From Gibbula magus (taxonomy: Eukaryota > Mollusca > Gastropoda > Trochida > Trochidae), in assembly GCA_936450465.1 (NCBI GenBank), contig OW388297.1:61136581-61200580 (forward strand): a stretch of DNA of 64,000 nucleotides. Direction: 5' to 3'. A program made the translations under genes and the position numbers. The notes beneath the pieces were generated by a model. That model was not told the DNA's origin and made no database searches. It worked only from the letters and a program-made list of their open reading frames with translations. The stretch's first letter is position 1; each line of letters starts with the position of its first letter. Shown here piece by piece: positions 19,807 to 31,515 of the stretch.

Positions 19807-20422
19807 GGTTAATTTAAAAAAAGAAGTTGTTTTATATAGACGAGACTGTTAACATCGTAAACATTCACTCGGCAAACATCGGAAATCATCGGGACAACCA
19901 GGATCTGAGCGATCACTTGTGAGTGAAGGATAGCACATGGCGTGGGAGTGTAACCAGTGTGAAGTGTGAAGGCAATAAATGTATATATGTTGGCTGCTAG
20001 TTTAACATGCAGAGTTCTTCGTAAAAACATTATACATGGAATTGAAGACAATTTTTCCTCTTTACAATGATATAAAAATCATAAAAATTGGACAACCGGT
20101 TCAAAACTTATAAAGTTCGCAATAATGATTTATGCTAAGGGCGCCACTTATTCCAAGCTGAATATCACCTTCTGGCGCATCAAAAGTTATTGGCGAAAAT
20201 ACACGTATTTTATATGGAATTAAAGACAATTCTTTTATCTTTATAGCGAAAAAAATTTATGAAAATATACCCAAGTAGTTTATTAGAAATAAAGCGTGCA
20301 GGATGTTGTGGTAAATGCGCCACTTGTTTCAAAGATAAAAAGTGCGAAAATCTCGCGGCGATTGCTGTATTTTCAGTTTTGTTAGCGCAATTGCGATTTT
20401 TATATGGGAATAGAGGCCATTC
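19807..20422. other. Intronic sequence with short repeated strings
   Basis: No gene recognised. The strings tttatatggaat and tttttcctctttacaatga / tctttatagcg recur about 180 bp apart (20040-20070, 20210-20250, 20395-20430), suggesting a degraded tandem repeat. Confidence 0.35.
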
Positions 20423-20612
20423 TTTCCTCTTTATTTTGGTATAAAAAATTGAAAACAACCAATTGGTTCCTATGATACTAAGTGCGCAAGAAAGGTAGCT
20501 TATCCCAATATGTTCCCGTAATTAGAGACTATCTGGCCATGTGGCGGGACACGAGATAGATAAACATGTACCTATCTCACCCTGGGGCAATGCAGACACT
20601 TACCAGGTATTA
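20423..20612 (-). repeat. Foldback family C, partial copy
   Basis: The reverse complement of this stretch matches 8205-8380 (gtgtctgcattgccccgggg, ccgccacatgaccatatagt, tataccaaaataaagagga) with few differences. This copy is closer to the one at 8 kb than is the copy at 19320-19806. Confidence 0.65.
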
Positions 20613-20790
20613 CTGTGTATACATTGTGTATAAGACGACCCTCCTTTCTCAGACCCCTAAAATCCGGTAAAAACCATGTACCTCATGTATAAGGCAATCC
20701 CCTTCTAGCAATCATGGAATCCAGTCAAGCTGGCATGAAGGAAAACATGTTGGAAGGTTTGGTAATGGTAAGTTGATACTGGTAATTTTG
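20598..20790 (-). repeat. About 195-bp unclassified repeat, second copy
   Basis: Reverse complement of the repeat at 5143-5342: gacccctaaaatccggtaaa, then aaccatgtac, gcaatcatggaatcc and gtaagttgatactggtaatt. It abuts the family C copy on its left. Confidence 0.65.
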
Positions 20791-20852
20791 TGAGTAACAT
20801 GATATAAATGTTTTGTTATGAACGTTTCTTTTAAATGTACCATAATAAACAA

Positions 20853-21110
20853 AAATAGAGCCATGGGCTCTGTAGTTCATCGGGATTTCATTGATTTATT
20901 ATCTAAAGTTGAATATTTAAGTTATTTAAGTTATTGTTTACAAACAAAAGATAGGTTCTTAGATCATGACCACAGTGACCCCATTTGGGGTCATGGGGTC
21001 ACATAATCTACAATTTAGAATCCCCATTGGCCAAGGAGTCTGTACACAACTTTTCAGTTCTCTAGACCTTTTGGAACTGGAGAAGAAGATGAAAACAAGA
21101 AGACATAGTC
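20853..21110 (+). repeat. Family A 5' terminus plus one unit
   Basis: aaaatagagccatgggctct is followed by the tandem-unit sequence (tgaccccatttggggtca, ctacaatttagaatcccc, ggaactggagaagaagatga). gagccatgggctc is a palindrome at the element 5' end, and gctcatcagg nearby is inverted at the 3' terminus (cctgatgagc). The unit ends at a cccccgccagac junction at 21118. Confidence 0.75.
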
Positions 21111-22312
21111 ATCAACATCCCCCGCCAGACACATGAAATGAGAACAAGGGCAATAATTCAAGAAGAAATAATTGTGCGCTTCTCATTTTCTTTCCATTAA
21201 GGTAACGATATCCTCAAGCCACACAACTGATTTGATGTAAAACAATGTCTGAGAAAAGCTATATCCTTGGATACTTGAAACAGAGTAAATAAAATCGGAA
21301 CAAGGGGAATAACTCCAGAAAAAATAATCACATGCTTCTTTTTTTCAAACTCCATCAAGGTATCGATGGCCTTAAAACACACACCAAATTTGGTTATCCT
21401 ATCTTAAACAGTTTCTGAGAAAAGCTGTCCCCTTTGGTGAAACCTTGAACAGAGTCCAAATATACGGAACAAGGGCAATAACTCCACAAAGATTAATTGT
21501 GTGCTTCTCATTTTCGAACTCCATCAAGGTACTTATGCCCTCAAGCCACACACCAAATTGGGTAATCCTATCTTAAATAGTCTCTGAGAAAAGCTGTCCC
21601 CTTTAGAGATAGCATGAACCGAGTCCAAAAATACGGAACAAGAGCAATAACTCCGGAAAAAATAATCACACGGTTCTTATTTTCGAACTCCATCAAGGTA
21701 TTTATGTCCACAAGCCACACACCAAATTGGGTAATCCTATCTTAAATAGTCTCTGAGAAAAGCTGTCCCCTTTAGAGATAGCATGAACCGAGTCCAAAAA
21801 TACGGAACAAGGGCAATAACTCCGGAAAAAATAATCACATCGTTCTTATTTTCGAACTCCATCTATATCCACAAGCCACACACCAAATTTGGAAACTCTA
21901 TCTTAAACAGTTTCTGAGAAAAGGAGTCCCCTTTGGAGATACATGAACAGAGTCCAAAAAATACGGAACAAGGGCAATAACTCCGGAAAAAATAATCACA
22001 TTGTTCTTATTTTTGAACTCCACAGAGGTATTTATGTCTACAAGCCACACACCAAATTTGGAAACCCTATCTTAAACAGTTTCTGAGAAAAGCTGTCCCC
22101 TTTGGAGATACCATGAACAGAGTCCAAAAATACGGAACAAGGGCAATAACTCCGGAAAAAATAATCACATCGTTCTTATTTTCGAACTCCATCTATATCC
22201 ACAAGCCACACACCAAATTTGGTCGTTCTATCTTAAATAGTTTCTGAGAAAAGCTGTCCCCTTCATAGCGGACGGACGGACGCACGCACGGACGGACGGA
22301 CGGACGGACGGA
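21111..22312 (+). repeat. Family F tandem array (about 165-bp unit) ending in ACGG microsatellite
   Basis: Around seven units contain acaagggcaataactcc, ttcgaactccatcaaggta, caagccacacaccaaatt and tttctgagaaaagctgtccc. They are followed by gacggacggacgcacgcacg and further GGAC repeats at 22267-22312. The layout (tandem core, then ACGG tract) is the same as in families A, B, D and E although the unit is unrelated. A single related unit is at 35925-36060. Confidence 0.85.
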
Positions 22313-23918
22313 CATCCGTGCTAACATTAGTTGCTTAGGAGCTCAATTGTTGGCCTATCAGTGTCTTAGGGGGTAAATTTTTTAGGAGCTTAAGCTCATA
22401 AGCAATGTCCAGAAACGTGTCTACAGGTTATTTATGAGCTAAGAACTGTTTTAAGATTGAGTTTAGTTTTACCCCCTAAAATATGGACATGGACTATGTC
22501 CAATGAGTTTGGACTCTAATTGGAGTTGCTTCCCTTTGACTATAAGAGCAAACACATTCAGGGGTAAAAGAGAAAACCAGTTTTTGCTCTAAGACGGAAC
22601 CCAGTTGTACGTGACCTCCTAATTTTGGACAAAACATCATCTGAGCATGACAGGAAGTGACTAAAGATGGAGGGTGAAGTGGCACCATGAAACCAGGTAA
22701 GTGTAAACATATATCATTTTATCGAAAAAAACAATGTTCTAAATGTCATAAAGGTGTATGAAGGCATTGGATAAACCTATATTACCTATTGTTGTTTATC
22801 ATGTGGATCTTTTAATTAGTGGTTACTTTGGGTACCTGACCAATTCAGTTTCTCATGTGAGCTGATATGAATAAAAGTAGGTCAAAATATAATCATTACT
22901 AATCACAAATATAAAAATTCAACTATCAAGTAAAACTATTTTTGGCAAGAAATACATGTATAAATACCAAGTTAAATGTAAGGTTATGGATCAGGATGCA
23001 TAATACGACTAACGGACAAGCTCTTACTTTATCACTTCTCATGTGATTATGCAAAGTTTACGTATATATGTCATTATAAATTTGTCCTTATTTTGTTATA
23101 TGTTTGTACCCTTCAAATTTGAATAAAATTCACTTTTGTTTTTATTTTAACAATTTCCACATTCTGATACAATTCTGATTGAATCCAGATATTTTGGCAC
23201 TTTTGTAATTGTAATCAACCTGTAGTTCAGATAAAATACATTACAATATTAATACTAATGAAGTTATTTGCAGTCAAAGTTGATTCCCGGTAGAAATGAT
23301 CATTAGTTTGCTGTTTATTGAACACAACTGGCTGAATGACTCCATGTCTCGAATTCTTGCATTTGAGTTGCTCTCTAAAAGGGTAGCAAATTGAAAACAA
23401 AATTTTGCTAAGCTTGCATAATTTATATTTTTTAAATTTAGAAATGCGACATTTCTGTACATTTAACTACAAATCCTGCAAATGAAATTTAAACTTTGGC
23501 TACATGAAATGTGCACAGATTTGAGATATGGAGTCAGTCGACCAGTTGCATACACACATATTCACTCAAATTTCTCACTCACCTAATTTGATAACTATTC
23601 ATGAAAAATGTGTTTTCTTATAAAATACATTTTAATTGAGACAATCTTCTTCATATACGATCTTCCTATGAACTGGGTTTTTTAAAAAATAAAATGCTTT
23701 TTTCATTAAATATATTAAATATATAAATTTCATAAATATTTTATACTTCCTGGTTGACACCATTTGGAGAAGGTTTTTTGAATGCCATTGATTGAGAAGT
23801 AAAAATCATACATTTGAAAGTAAGCAAAAAATGTTTCCTTCTGGATAACAATTTATTTGTGGTATTCGTGATCGTCCGCTGTAACAATGCCAGTTGCCCA
23901 AAATAAATATTGGTATAT
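22313..23918. other. Intronic sequence, no gene seen
   Basis: 22370-22500 has ttaggagcttaagctcat and related strings, but no frame or repeat unit can be supported. The remainder is AT-rich, with short frames lacking motifs. Confidence 0.4.
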
Positions 23919-24780
23919 TTTTAGACAACATATTAAACTCATAAACAAGTCAAATTTTACTGACATGATCGGAAAATGAGATTGTCTATTTTACACCATT
24001 TCTGCATAAACTCTTATTATTGGACACAATTAAAACTCATATTTTTAGACAACATATTAAACTCATAAACAAGTCAAATCTTACTGACATGATCGGAAAA
24101 TGAGATTATCTATTTTGAACCATTTCTGCAGAAACTCTTATTATTGGACACAATTAAAACTCATAATTTTGGACAACATAATAAACTCGAAAGCAAGTCC
24201 AATCGTAAAATGAGATTGTATTTTTACACCATTTCTGCAGAAACTCTTATTATTTGACGTTGCAATCTAATCTCATATTTTTGGACAACATGTACTGGAC
24301 AAAATAAGTTAGGGATATAAGAAGTTTTATGATTATTATTTTATTAATTTACTAAATAATAAATACATCAGTATTCATAATTTAAAATTATTAAGAAACA
24401 TCCCTATTTATATTTGTCCTGTATATTAAACTCATAGGCAAATCTTAATGACATGATCGGAAAATGAGATTATCTATTTTACACCGTTTCTGCAGAAACT
24501 CTTATTATTGGACACAATTAAAACTCATAACTTTGGACAACATAATAAACTCGTAAGCAAGTCCAATCTTACTGAAATGATCGGAAAATGAGTTTGTCTA
24601 TTTTGAACCAGTTCTGCAGAAACTCTTATTATTGGACATCATCTATCTCATATTTTTGGACAACACATTAAACTTGTAAGCAGGGCGAATCTTACTGACT
24701 TGATCGGAATATGAGATTGTCTATTTTGAACCAGTTCTGCAGAAACTCCTATTATTGGACACAATTTAAACTCATATTTT
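23919..24780 (+). repeat. Tandem array, about 120-bp unit
   Basis: Seven imperfect copies containing gacaacatattaaactcata, gacatgatcggaaaatgaga and gcagaaactcttattattgg. The unit is not related to families A-G. Copies differ by 10-20%, so the array is old. It ends next to a tyrosine recombinase fragment. Confidence 0.85.
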
Positions 24781-24899
24781 TATCATGATATCAGTTTTAC
24801 CTAGTGATACGATATATTAACAAAGTGTTGATAAGTAACATGTAAGACTATTATTATCATGATGCATGGGTCGTGATACGATACATATCCCGATAACTG

Positions 24900-25256
24900 T
24901 TTGAGGGTTTATCTTGACCGTACAGCATTAGGCGGAAGGATGGGGATAGAGATAGTCTCTTACTCAGTTATGTCAAACCCCATAAAATCAGTAACCAGAG
25001 CTACAGTAGCAAGGTGGGTAACCAATGTGATGAAAGAGCTACAGTAGCAAGGTGGGTAACCAATGTGATGAAAGATGCAGGAATAGATGTAACAGTGTAT
25101 AAAGCACGTTCTGTTAGAGGGGCTTCTACTTCACCAAAGATGCATCTTTGACTGAGATTTTGGAACTTAGTAAATGGTCCAGAGCTTCTACTTTCAAACA
25201 ATTTTACCCTAGAGAGGCTCAAACTTTGGGTGGTCAGTCAAAAATAATTCATTAGC
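24900..25256 (+). pseudogene. Tyrosine recombinase C-terminal fragment
   Basis: Translating with two frame changes gives LLSYVKPHKS-like entry sequence, then SVTRATVARWVTNVMK, DAGIDVTVYKARSVRGASTS and LTEILELSKWSRASTFKQFY. The last two correspond to the H-x-x-R box and the nucleophile Tyr of DIRS/Ngaro/Crypton recombinases. The box reads RSVR, so the catalytic His is replaced by Arg. A 38-bp segment (gagctacagtagcaaggtgg...) is tandemly duplicated at 24996-25071. The C-terminal half requires a frameshift near 25130. The fragment belongs to an element unrelated in sequence to the DIRS copy at 12.9-19.0 kb. Confidence 0.75.
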
Positions 25257-25272
25257 AAGGCTTTAAAATCAC

Positions 25273-25384
25273 CGCTATCACATCTACGGAGTTTATGTAG
25301 TGAAATTGGTTAATTCAGAAGCACATGTAATGTTTGAACTGAATTGGAATTTCAGTAATAAAACGGAGTAGATGTGATAGCCCC
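25273..25384. repeat. Inverted repeat downstream of the recombinase fragment
   Basis: gctatcacatctacggagtt (25277-25296) is inverted at 25364-25384 (aaacggagtagatgtgatag) with a gap of about 70 bp. It may be a terminal repeat of the recombinase-bearing element or the 3' hairpin of its transcript. Confidence 0.6.
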
Positions 25385-25439
25385 ACGCATTATCAAACCC
25401 ACCCAAGTATGAAATGTCTTGTTTGACTGATTTTATCTA

Positions 25440-25891
25440 TATCTTGCAGAGGACACCCAAAGTCTCATGGGGGGATCTTGATGAAGGGGAAAGTCCGACC
25501 AGGATGGAAGACCTGAGATGACGTAACAGTGAGGTTGACCAGACCAGACAGGATGACCGGTGGACCAGGAAGGTTGACCTGAGATGACCGGACCAGGAAG
25601 GATAACCTGGGACTACTTGTTCGGTTAGAACTAACTAGAGGTTAGGCTGACCAGGAAAGATGGCCTGACTTTTTTGAGAGATCCAGGAAAGATGACTTTG
25701 GATAACCTTATTATGTTGAGATTACCAGGACTATGGTTCAGGACAGTTCTGTAATCTTGCTTCGCATTTATTTGTAACTACTGCATGTAATGCAGGTTCT
25801 GAGTTTAATCATGATTAAATTTCAATTGAGCTCTTCTCTTGTTGTTGTTTTAGCACTTTGGCATAATGAAGAATGGCTTGTGGGTAATTTA
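25440..25891. other. Short GACCAGGA-type repeats
   Basis: 25490-25720 has irregular repetition of gaccaggaaggatgacctg-like strings with no frame that can be trusted. 25720-25891 shows nothing recognisable. Confidence 0.4.
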
Positions 25892-26526
25892 AGCCCTGTT
25901 TATACGGCGAACTTTGCACATATGCAATATTGCTTATGGTAGTAAAAGACACACGTGAGTAAAAGTAAATTTACTTTGCGTTCATATGCATTTAAATTCT
26001 GCCTAAGCAAATGGGCTCCCAACTCTTTTAATATATTTGAATAGAGAATTCCTAAAACATGCCAATTAATATTTATTAGATGTAAACTAAATAAATGACA
26101 TTACTTTATATTTGTCAGCATTGTGATGACATTATCGCCCTAATTATATAATGAAAATCGGATAGTCAGATAGATTTTGAAGATCATCACGTGCAAGAAG
26201 GAGATTATCCAATATAGAGAATTTGAAAAACAGTATTAAGAGTTTCTAAAGTTCTCTAATATATTTTCTCAACTGAAGTCACTATGTCTGTATACGACGA
26301 ACTTTTACTTGAAAAGTGAAAATACCATGTTTACTCACGGTAGTAAACATTTGCACCTGCCCCTAAAGCTAGTGCAAATTTGCTTACGGTAGTGAAAAAT
26401 TTGCTTACGGTAGTAAAATATACATATGTGCAAATGCGTCCATATGTCGAAGTTTGATCATATGAGCAAATTTGCATATGTGTAATGCTTTACTCATATG
26501 CAAACGTTCGCCGTATAAACAGGGCT
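25892..26526 (+). mobile_element. 635-bp MITE with TTA target duplication
   Basis: The ends agccctgtttatacggcgaa (left) and ttcgccgtataaacagggct (right) are inverted over 20 bp, extending imperfectly to about 30 bp with ttgca and atatg strings. They are flanked by TTA on both sides (25889-25891 and 26527-26529). Three-base TWA duplications are typical of PIF/Harbinger elements. No coding capacity is present. The inside repeats the string ttacggtagt several times. Confidence 0.8.
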
Positions 26527-26589
26527 TTAGTCTCATTCTCGTCAATTTTAGAAATATATGATGAAGACAATGTCGTGAAGTATATATAC

Positions 26590-27425
26590 TTTTAAGTGGC
26601 ATTTAGTCAGTCCAATGTCATGAAGTATTTATACCGTCTGACTTTAAGGGGTATTTAGTCAGTCCAATGTCATGAAGTATTTATACCATCCGACTTTTAA
26701 GGGGCAATTAGTCAATCCAATGTCGTATAGTATTTGTACGTCCAACTTTAAGGGGCATTCAGTTTGTCCAATGTCCTGATATTTATACTGTCTGACTTTA
26801 AGGGGTATTTAGTCAGTCCAATGTCATGAAGTATTTATACCATCCAACTTTTAAGGGGCATTTAGTCAGTCAAATGTCGTAAAGTATATGTACATCCAAC
26901 TTTAAGGGGTATTCAGTTTGTCCAATGTCGTGAAGTATTTTACCGTCCAACTTTGAGGGGCATTAAGTCAGTCCAATGACTTGAATTATTTATACTGTCC
27001 GACTTTAAGGGGCATTTAGTCAGTCCAATGTCGTGAAGTATTTATACCGTCCAACTTTAAGGGGTATTTAGTCAGTCCAATGTCATGAAGTATTTATACC
27101 GTCCGACTTTGAGGGGCAATTAGTCAGTCCAATGTCATGAAGTATTTATACCCTCCAACTTTGAGGGGCATTAAATCAGTCCATGACTTGAATTATTTAT
27201 ACTGTCCGACTTTAAGGGGTATTTAGTCAGTCCAATGTCATGAAGTATTTATACCGTCCAACTTTGAGGGGCATTAAGTCAGTCCAATGACTTGAATTAT
27301 TTATACTGTCCGACTTTAAGGGGCATTTAGTCAGTCCAATGTCATGAAGTATATATACCGTCCGACTTTAAGGGGCGTTTTGTCAGTCCAATGTCATGAA
27401 TTAATTTACTGTCAGATTTGAAGGG
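26590..27425 (+). repeat. Tandem array, about 55-bp unit
   Basis: About 15 copies of a unit with ggggcatttagtcagtccaa, tgtcatgaagtatttatacc and gtccgactttaa. Individual copies alternate between ggggcatt and ggggtatt and between cgt and cat, suggesting higher-order pairing. A related scrap (gtccaacttcaaggggcagt) is at 28249-28268. Confidence 0.9.
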
Positions 27426-28448
27426 GCAGTTTAAAAAGTTTAAAAAGGTTTAACGTTAAAGAATTATTCAATTTTAAGGCATTTGGAAAGTCAAAGGTTG
27501 AGATAGATAAAGATTGTCCATATTTAGGGGGCAGTGAGATTGTCAAAGATAACAAAATATTTAACATTACAACTTTAAAGGTTCTGTTTGGCACCATGAT
27601 GCAAAAATATAAGTAATGCACAGATATTGGATATGTATAGATATTTGTAAAGATCATCGGTACTTGGTATCTACTAAAAGCGTTCTTTTGAGCATTGTTA
27701 CATTTAACTTGTTTGATAATCCAATACAGGTCAATTGTTATATAATTATTTTATTGCAGCCATAGATGGAGAAGTAAATACATATGCCATCATTCTACAA
27801 CGAACCTCTTTTCCTTGCAAAATGAACTTTTTGGGGGTTTTAACCTCGAAAAGGGGAAAATATTTAAAATTTGTAGTAAAGTAACTTTACAAAATATATA
27901 ATATAATCATCATCATATATACTATCAAAATATAATCATCCAGAATTAAAAAAAAAAATTCTTTCATAAATGAAATGCTATTATATTGGAACATATCAAT
28001 AATGGAGCAGAAATAACTTCAAATGTCCTGTTAGAAAATCCAATGAAAAAGAATTCAAACATGATGAACAATGCAAAAACATATTGACGAACAATAATAA
28101 ATATCGTGCATAGTGTTCTTCTTAGTTAGTTGATGCTGAGTTTCAATATTTGTGAAGAAGATGGATAAATCTTCACTGGAAAATTCATTTCTATTGAATT
28201 TTATTATTCAGTGAGAGAAAATGTCCAAGGTAAAGAAATATTTTGACTGTCCAACTTCAAGGGGCAGTTACTAAAAATAGAATACACTAATTATACATGG
28301 ACAAAACTTTTATCTCATAAGGTATGAATGTTAGAATAGAGTCCAAAACCACTTAACATTGGACGAAAATAACTCATAAAACTGCTGACCTCATAAAATT
28401 AAAACTCATAAAACGTTTCCCCATAAGCGTCAAATGTCGGAAAGTGAC
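27426..28448. other. Intronic sequence, no gene seen
   Basis: AT-rich, with strings such as actcataaaac near 28310-28420 that echo the arrays at 24 and 26.6 kb. This suggests 22.3-28.5 kb may be one large decayed element ending at the terminus below. No frame is supported. Confidence 0.35.
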
Positions 28449-28512
28449 GCACGGACGGACGGACGGAGCGCAAACCTATATCCCCCCTCCACTTCAGGGC
28501 GGGGGATAATAA
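28449..28512 (+). repeat. ACGG microsatellite plus hairpin terminus
   Basis: cacggacggacggacggagc is followed by tatatcccccctccacttca and gggcgggggataata, a GC-rich stem. It is nearly the same 3' end as family E, and marks the right border of the composite sequence to its left. Confidence 0.75.
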
Positions 28513-28936
28513 GTTTTTAAGGATGTGACCCCGGTGACCCAATTTGGGGTCATGGGGTCACAAAATCTACAATTTAGAATCCCCATTGGCCAAGGAGTCT
28601 GCACACAACTTTTCAGAACTGGAGAAGAAGATGAAAACAGATTTTTAAGGTTGTGACCCCTGTGACCCCATTTGGGGTCACGGGCTCATGAAATCTACAA
28701 TTTAGAATCCCCATTTGCTAAGGAGTCTGCACATAAAATTTCAGCTCTGTGGAGTTATTGGTTCTGGAGAAGAAAATTGAAAATTGACTTTGCGCGACCG
28801 GAAGAACATGGTTAACAACTGTATAAAGTTTGGTTGATGTACCTTTGACGTTTTTTGAGAAAATTGACCGGACGGAATGACGGACGGACGGAATGACCGC
28901 TATATACCCCTGCTTACTTCGTAGCAGGGGTATAAT
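28513..28936 (+). repeat. Family A units followed by a family D terminus
   Basis: Two family A units (28513-28770) are joined to a different tail: ggaagaacatggttaacaac, tttggttgatgtacctttga, a gacggacggacggaatgacc tract and a hairpin from tacccctgcttacttcgtag into caggggta. The same tail without family A units is at 36130-36283, so tail and core are exchangeable modules. Confidence 0.75.
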
Positions 28937-29089
28937 TAACAACAAGAAAGTGTTTTTACCCGTAAAAACAGATGTCTCCCCCTTCCTCAAATGCTCCAAA
29001 CCTCTAAACAATACTATCATAAAGCACCATTAATGTTCTCTGTATAATTCAAATTGTTGCATGGAAATAAAAAAAAAATTTTTTTTAAA

Positions 29090-29748
29090 TTATCTCTAAC
29101 CCCCAAAAGGCACATCTGCTCCGGAAACAAATACACCCTTGAAAAAGACTAAGTCCAAATCGATGAAGTGGAAATAAATAAAAAAATTAAAAAATTTAAA
29201 ATCTCTTACCCCCAAAAGGCACATCTACATGATGTGGAGAGACAGAATACCAAGTTTGGTGATGATTGGTCACATAGTTTTAGAGATCTGCTCCGGAAAC
29301 GAACACTACCCTTGAAATAGACTAAGTCCAAATTGTTGCCATGGAAATATTAAAAAAATTTAAATTTAAAAAAATCTCTTACCCCCAAAAGGCACATCTA
29401 CACGATATGGAGAGACAGTATACTAAGTTTGGTGATGATTGGTCACATAGTTTTAAAGATCTGCTCCGGAAACGAACACTACCCTTGAAATAGACTAAGT
29501 CCAAATCGTTGCCATGGAAATAAAAAAAAATGTAAATTTAAAAAAATCTCTTACCCCCAAAAGGCACATCTACACGATATGGAGAGACAGTATACCAAGT
29601 TTGGTGATGATTGGTCACATAGTTTTAGAGATCTGCTCCGGAAACGAAATGGGAACGCCGACGCCGACGCCGACGCCAACGCCAACGCCGACGGGAACTC
29701 AGCTAAAACCAATATGTCTCCCGACCCTTCGGGGGGAGACATAATGAT
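29090..29748 (+). repeat. Family G tandem array with hexanucleotide microsatellite and hairpin
   Basis: Three and a half units of about 175 bp (ttacccccaaaaggcacatc, ggtgatgattggtcacatag, gatctgctccggaaacgaa) end in a gacgcc hexanucleotide tract at 29654-29693. An 8-bp stem follows, atgtctcc...ggagacat around cgacccttcgggg. Frames reading PTPTPT or DADANA are translations of the microsatellite. It has the same architecture as the ACGG families but a different microsatellite. Confidence 0.85.
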
Positions 29749-30860
29749 TATTGCCACAACAATGTCAAGAAATAGTTATTGAAAACATAAGTACTACTTG
29801 CCAACTGCCAAGTCCAAATGCTATTTATAGTATTGACAAAATAAAAAATGCACCTTTTTTTAAATCCAAGCAGAATAAATCGAAAGAATCAATTAGGCCT
29901 TGTACATAGATACTAATATTCTCAACATACTAATAATTCCTCAACATTAACATGTTTGTGAAGTAAAGACAGCACTTTTACCGTAAATGCTGATCGCACG
30001 TGCTCCAAATACTTTCATTACGACAAGTTAAATGTATAATATTAAATACGTAATTTAGTTCCTGATTTCATGTTAACTTTGCAGGGAAATAGTTACTTCT
30101 TTTACGCATTTATGTGCATAAACATTGAACAACGTTTTTAGAAAATATTATTGTAAAAATTAGGTAACTTAAATTTGTACTTCAACATATTCTTAATGTT
30201 AATTGTCGTCAGGAAACAACAATGGCTGTCATTCATGTTATCACGAAAACATTCAGCTCAACTTGGATTTTATAAAGTTTATTGCAATCAACATTTGAAA
30301 TTTGTTATGAAAAATAATAATAAGTATTTGTAATGATGATAATTAAATTGACTTATTTAAATCAGCTCCATTCCAGTCAATTTCCCAATGGCGATATTTA
30401 ATTTTTATTTTCCCAAACGGTGTTCGCATTTCATAGCGTATTGTAAGATTAAGGGCAATCTCTTTTTAATTACTTTGTGTTTGTCAAAATGATTTTTCTT
30501 AGAAAATTCACACGAATATTACCTTAACATTCACGATCTATTCTGTTTGAATTATTGATTTGTTACGGCACATATATCCTTTGAATGTATCAGCCTTTAC
30601 AAAGAAAGACGGAACCAAAAACGAATAGTAACTAAATTATTCGTCACCGGCACAATAGAAAACGTGCTCGGCCGAATGTATCTTTCTTTGAATGTAGAAA
30701 TTAAATCCCTGACATTGGGCAAACCCACTGAAATTGGGTAAGAACTCATTTATGTCATTTATGATACAATGTATCGTAGCGAATAGATTTTCAACATTTT
30801 GTATCGTGTATCGTATCGTAGGACATCAAATCGCGATGCATCGGTGTATTGGTGTATTGT
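29749..30860. other. Intronic sequence with a TATCG-rich patch
   Basis: No gene is seen. 30765-30860 is rich in tatcgtgtatcgtatcg and gatgcatcggtgtattg strings, as is 24785-24900. Such TATCG-type repeats occur at the ends of some animal hAT-like elements, but no terminal repeats could be matched here. Confidence 0.35.
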
Positions 30861-31515
30861 GGTACCCTTATCCATAATGAAGATATTAATGTTAAGTCAA
30901 TTTCGCATTCCTATTGCATAGGATTAACTGCAACGTTAATTTCTTTTCACATGAAAAAGATGAGATGGCTCTCTCTCAGGTCATTTTATTTTATAAGGGA
31001 TTACTTTTATTCAGTGAAGCACTCATACAATCTCAGAGATCAAACCTTATTACAACAGGTTTTGTGGCCAATATTTGGGGTCAGACGTCACAAAATCTAC
31101 AATTTAGAATCTCCATTGACCAAAGCGTCTGTACATAACAATTTCAGCTTTCTAGAGCTTTTGGGACTGGAGAAAATTATGATAACAGCTTTTTAGGTCA
31201 TGACCCCTGTGATCCACATTTGAGGTCACAGGGTCACCAAATCTACAATTTAGAATCTCCTTCAGGCAAGGAGTCTGTACATTAGATTTCAGCTCTCTAG
31301 AGTCATTGGGACTGGAGAAGAAGATGAAAATAGCTTGATCATGATCCCTGAGACCAACATTTGAGGTCACAGGGTCAACAAATCTACAATTTAGAATTCT
31401 CTTCAGCCAAGGAGTCTGTACATTAAATTTCAGCTCTCTAGAGTCATTGGTTCTGGAGAAGAAGTCGAAAAAAAATGCCATAAGCCCATCAGGCCCTTTC
31501 AGGTCTGATGAGCTT
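30861..31515 (+). repeat. Family A element fragment with 3' terminus
   Basis: Three diverged family A units follow a segment (aggattaactgcaacgttaa, gatgagatggctctctctca) also found in the 670-bp higher-order unit at 37-40 kb. The piece ends in atgccataagcccatcaggc and cctttcaggtctgatgagct, the family A 3' terminus. No microsatellite is left in this copy. Confidence 0.75.

Noticed and set aside
29514..29782. Proline-Thr and Asp-Ala repeat ORFs
   Set aside because: Translations of the GACGCC microsatellite on both strands.
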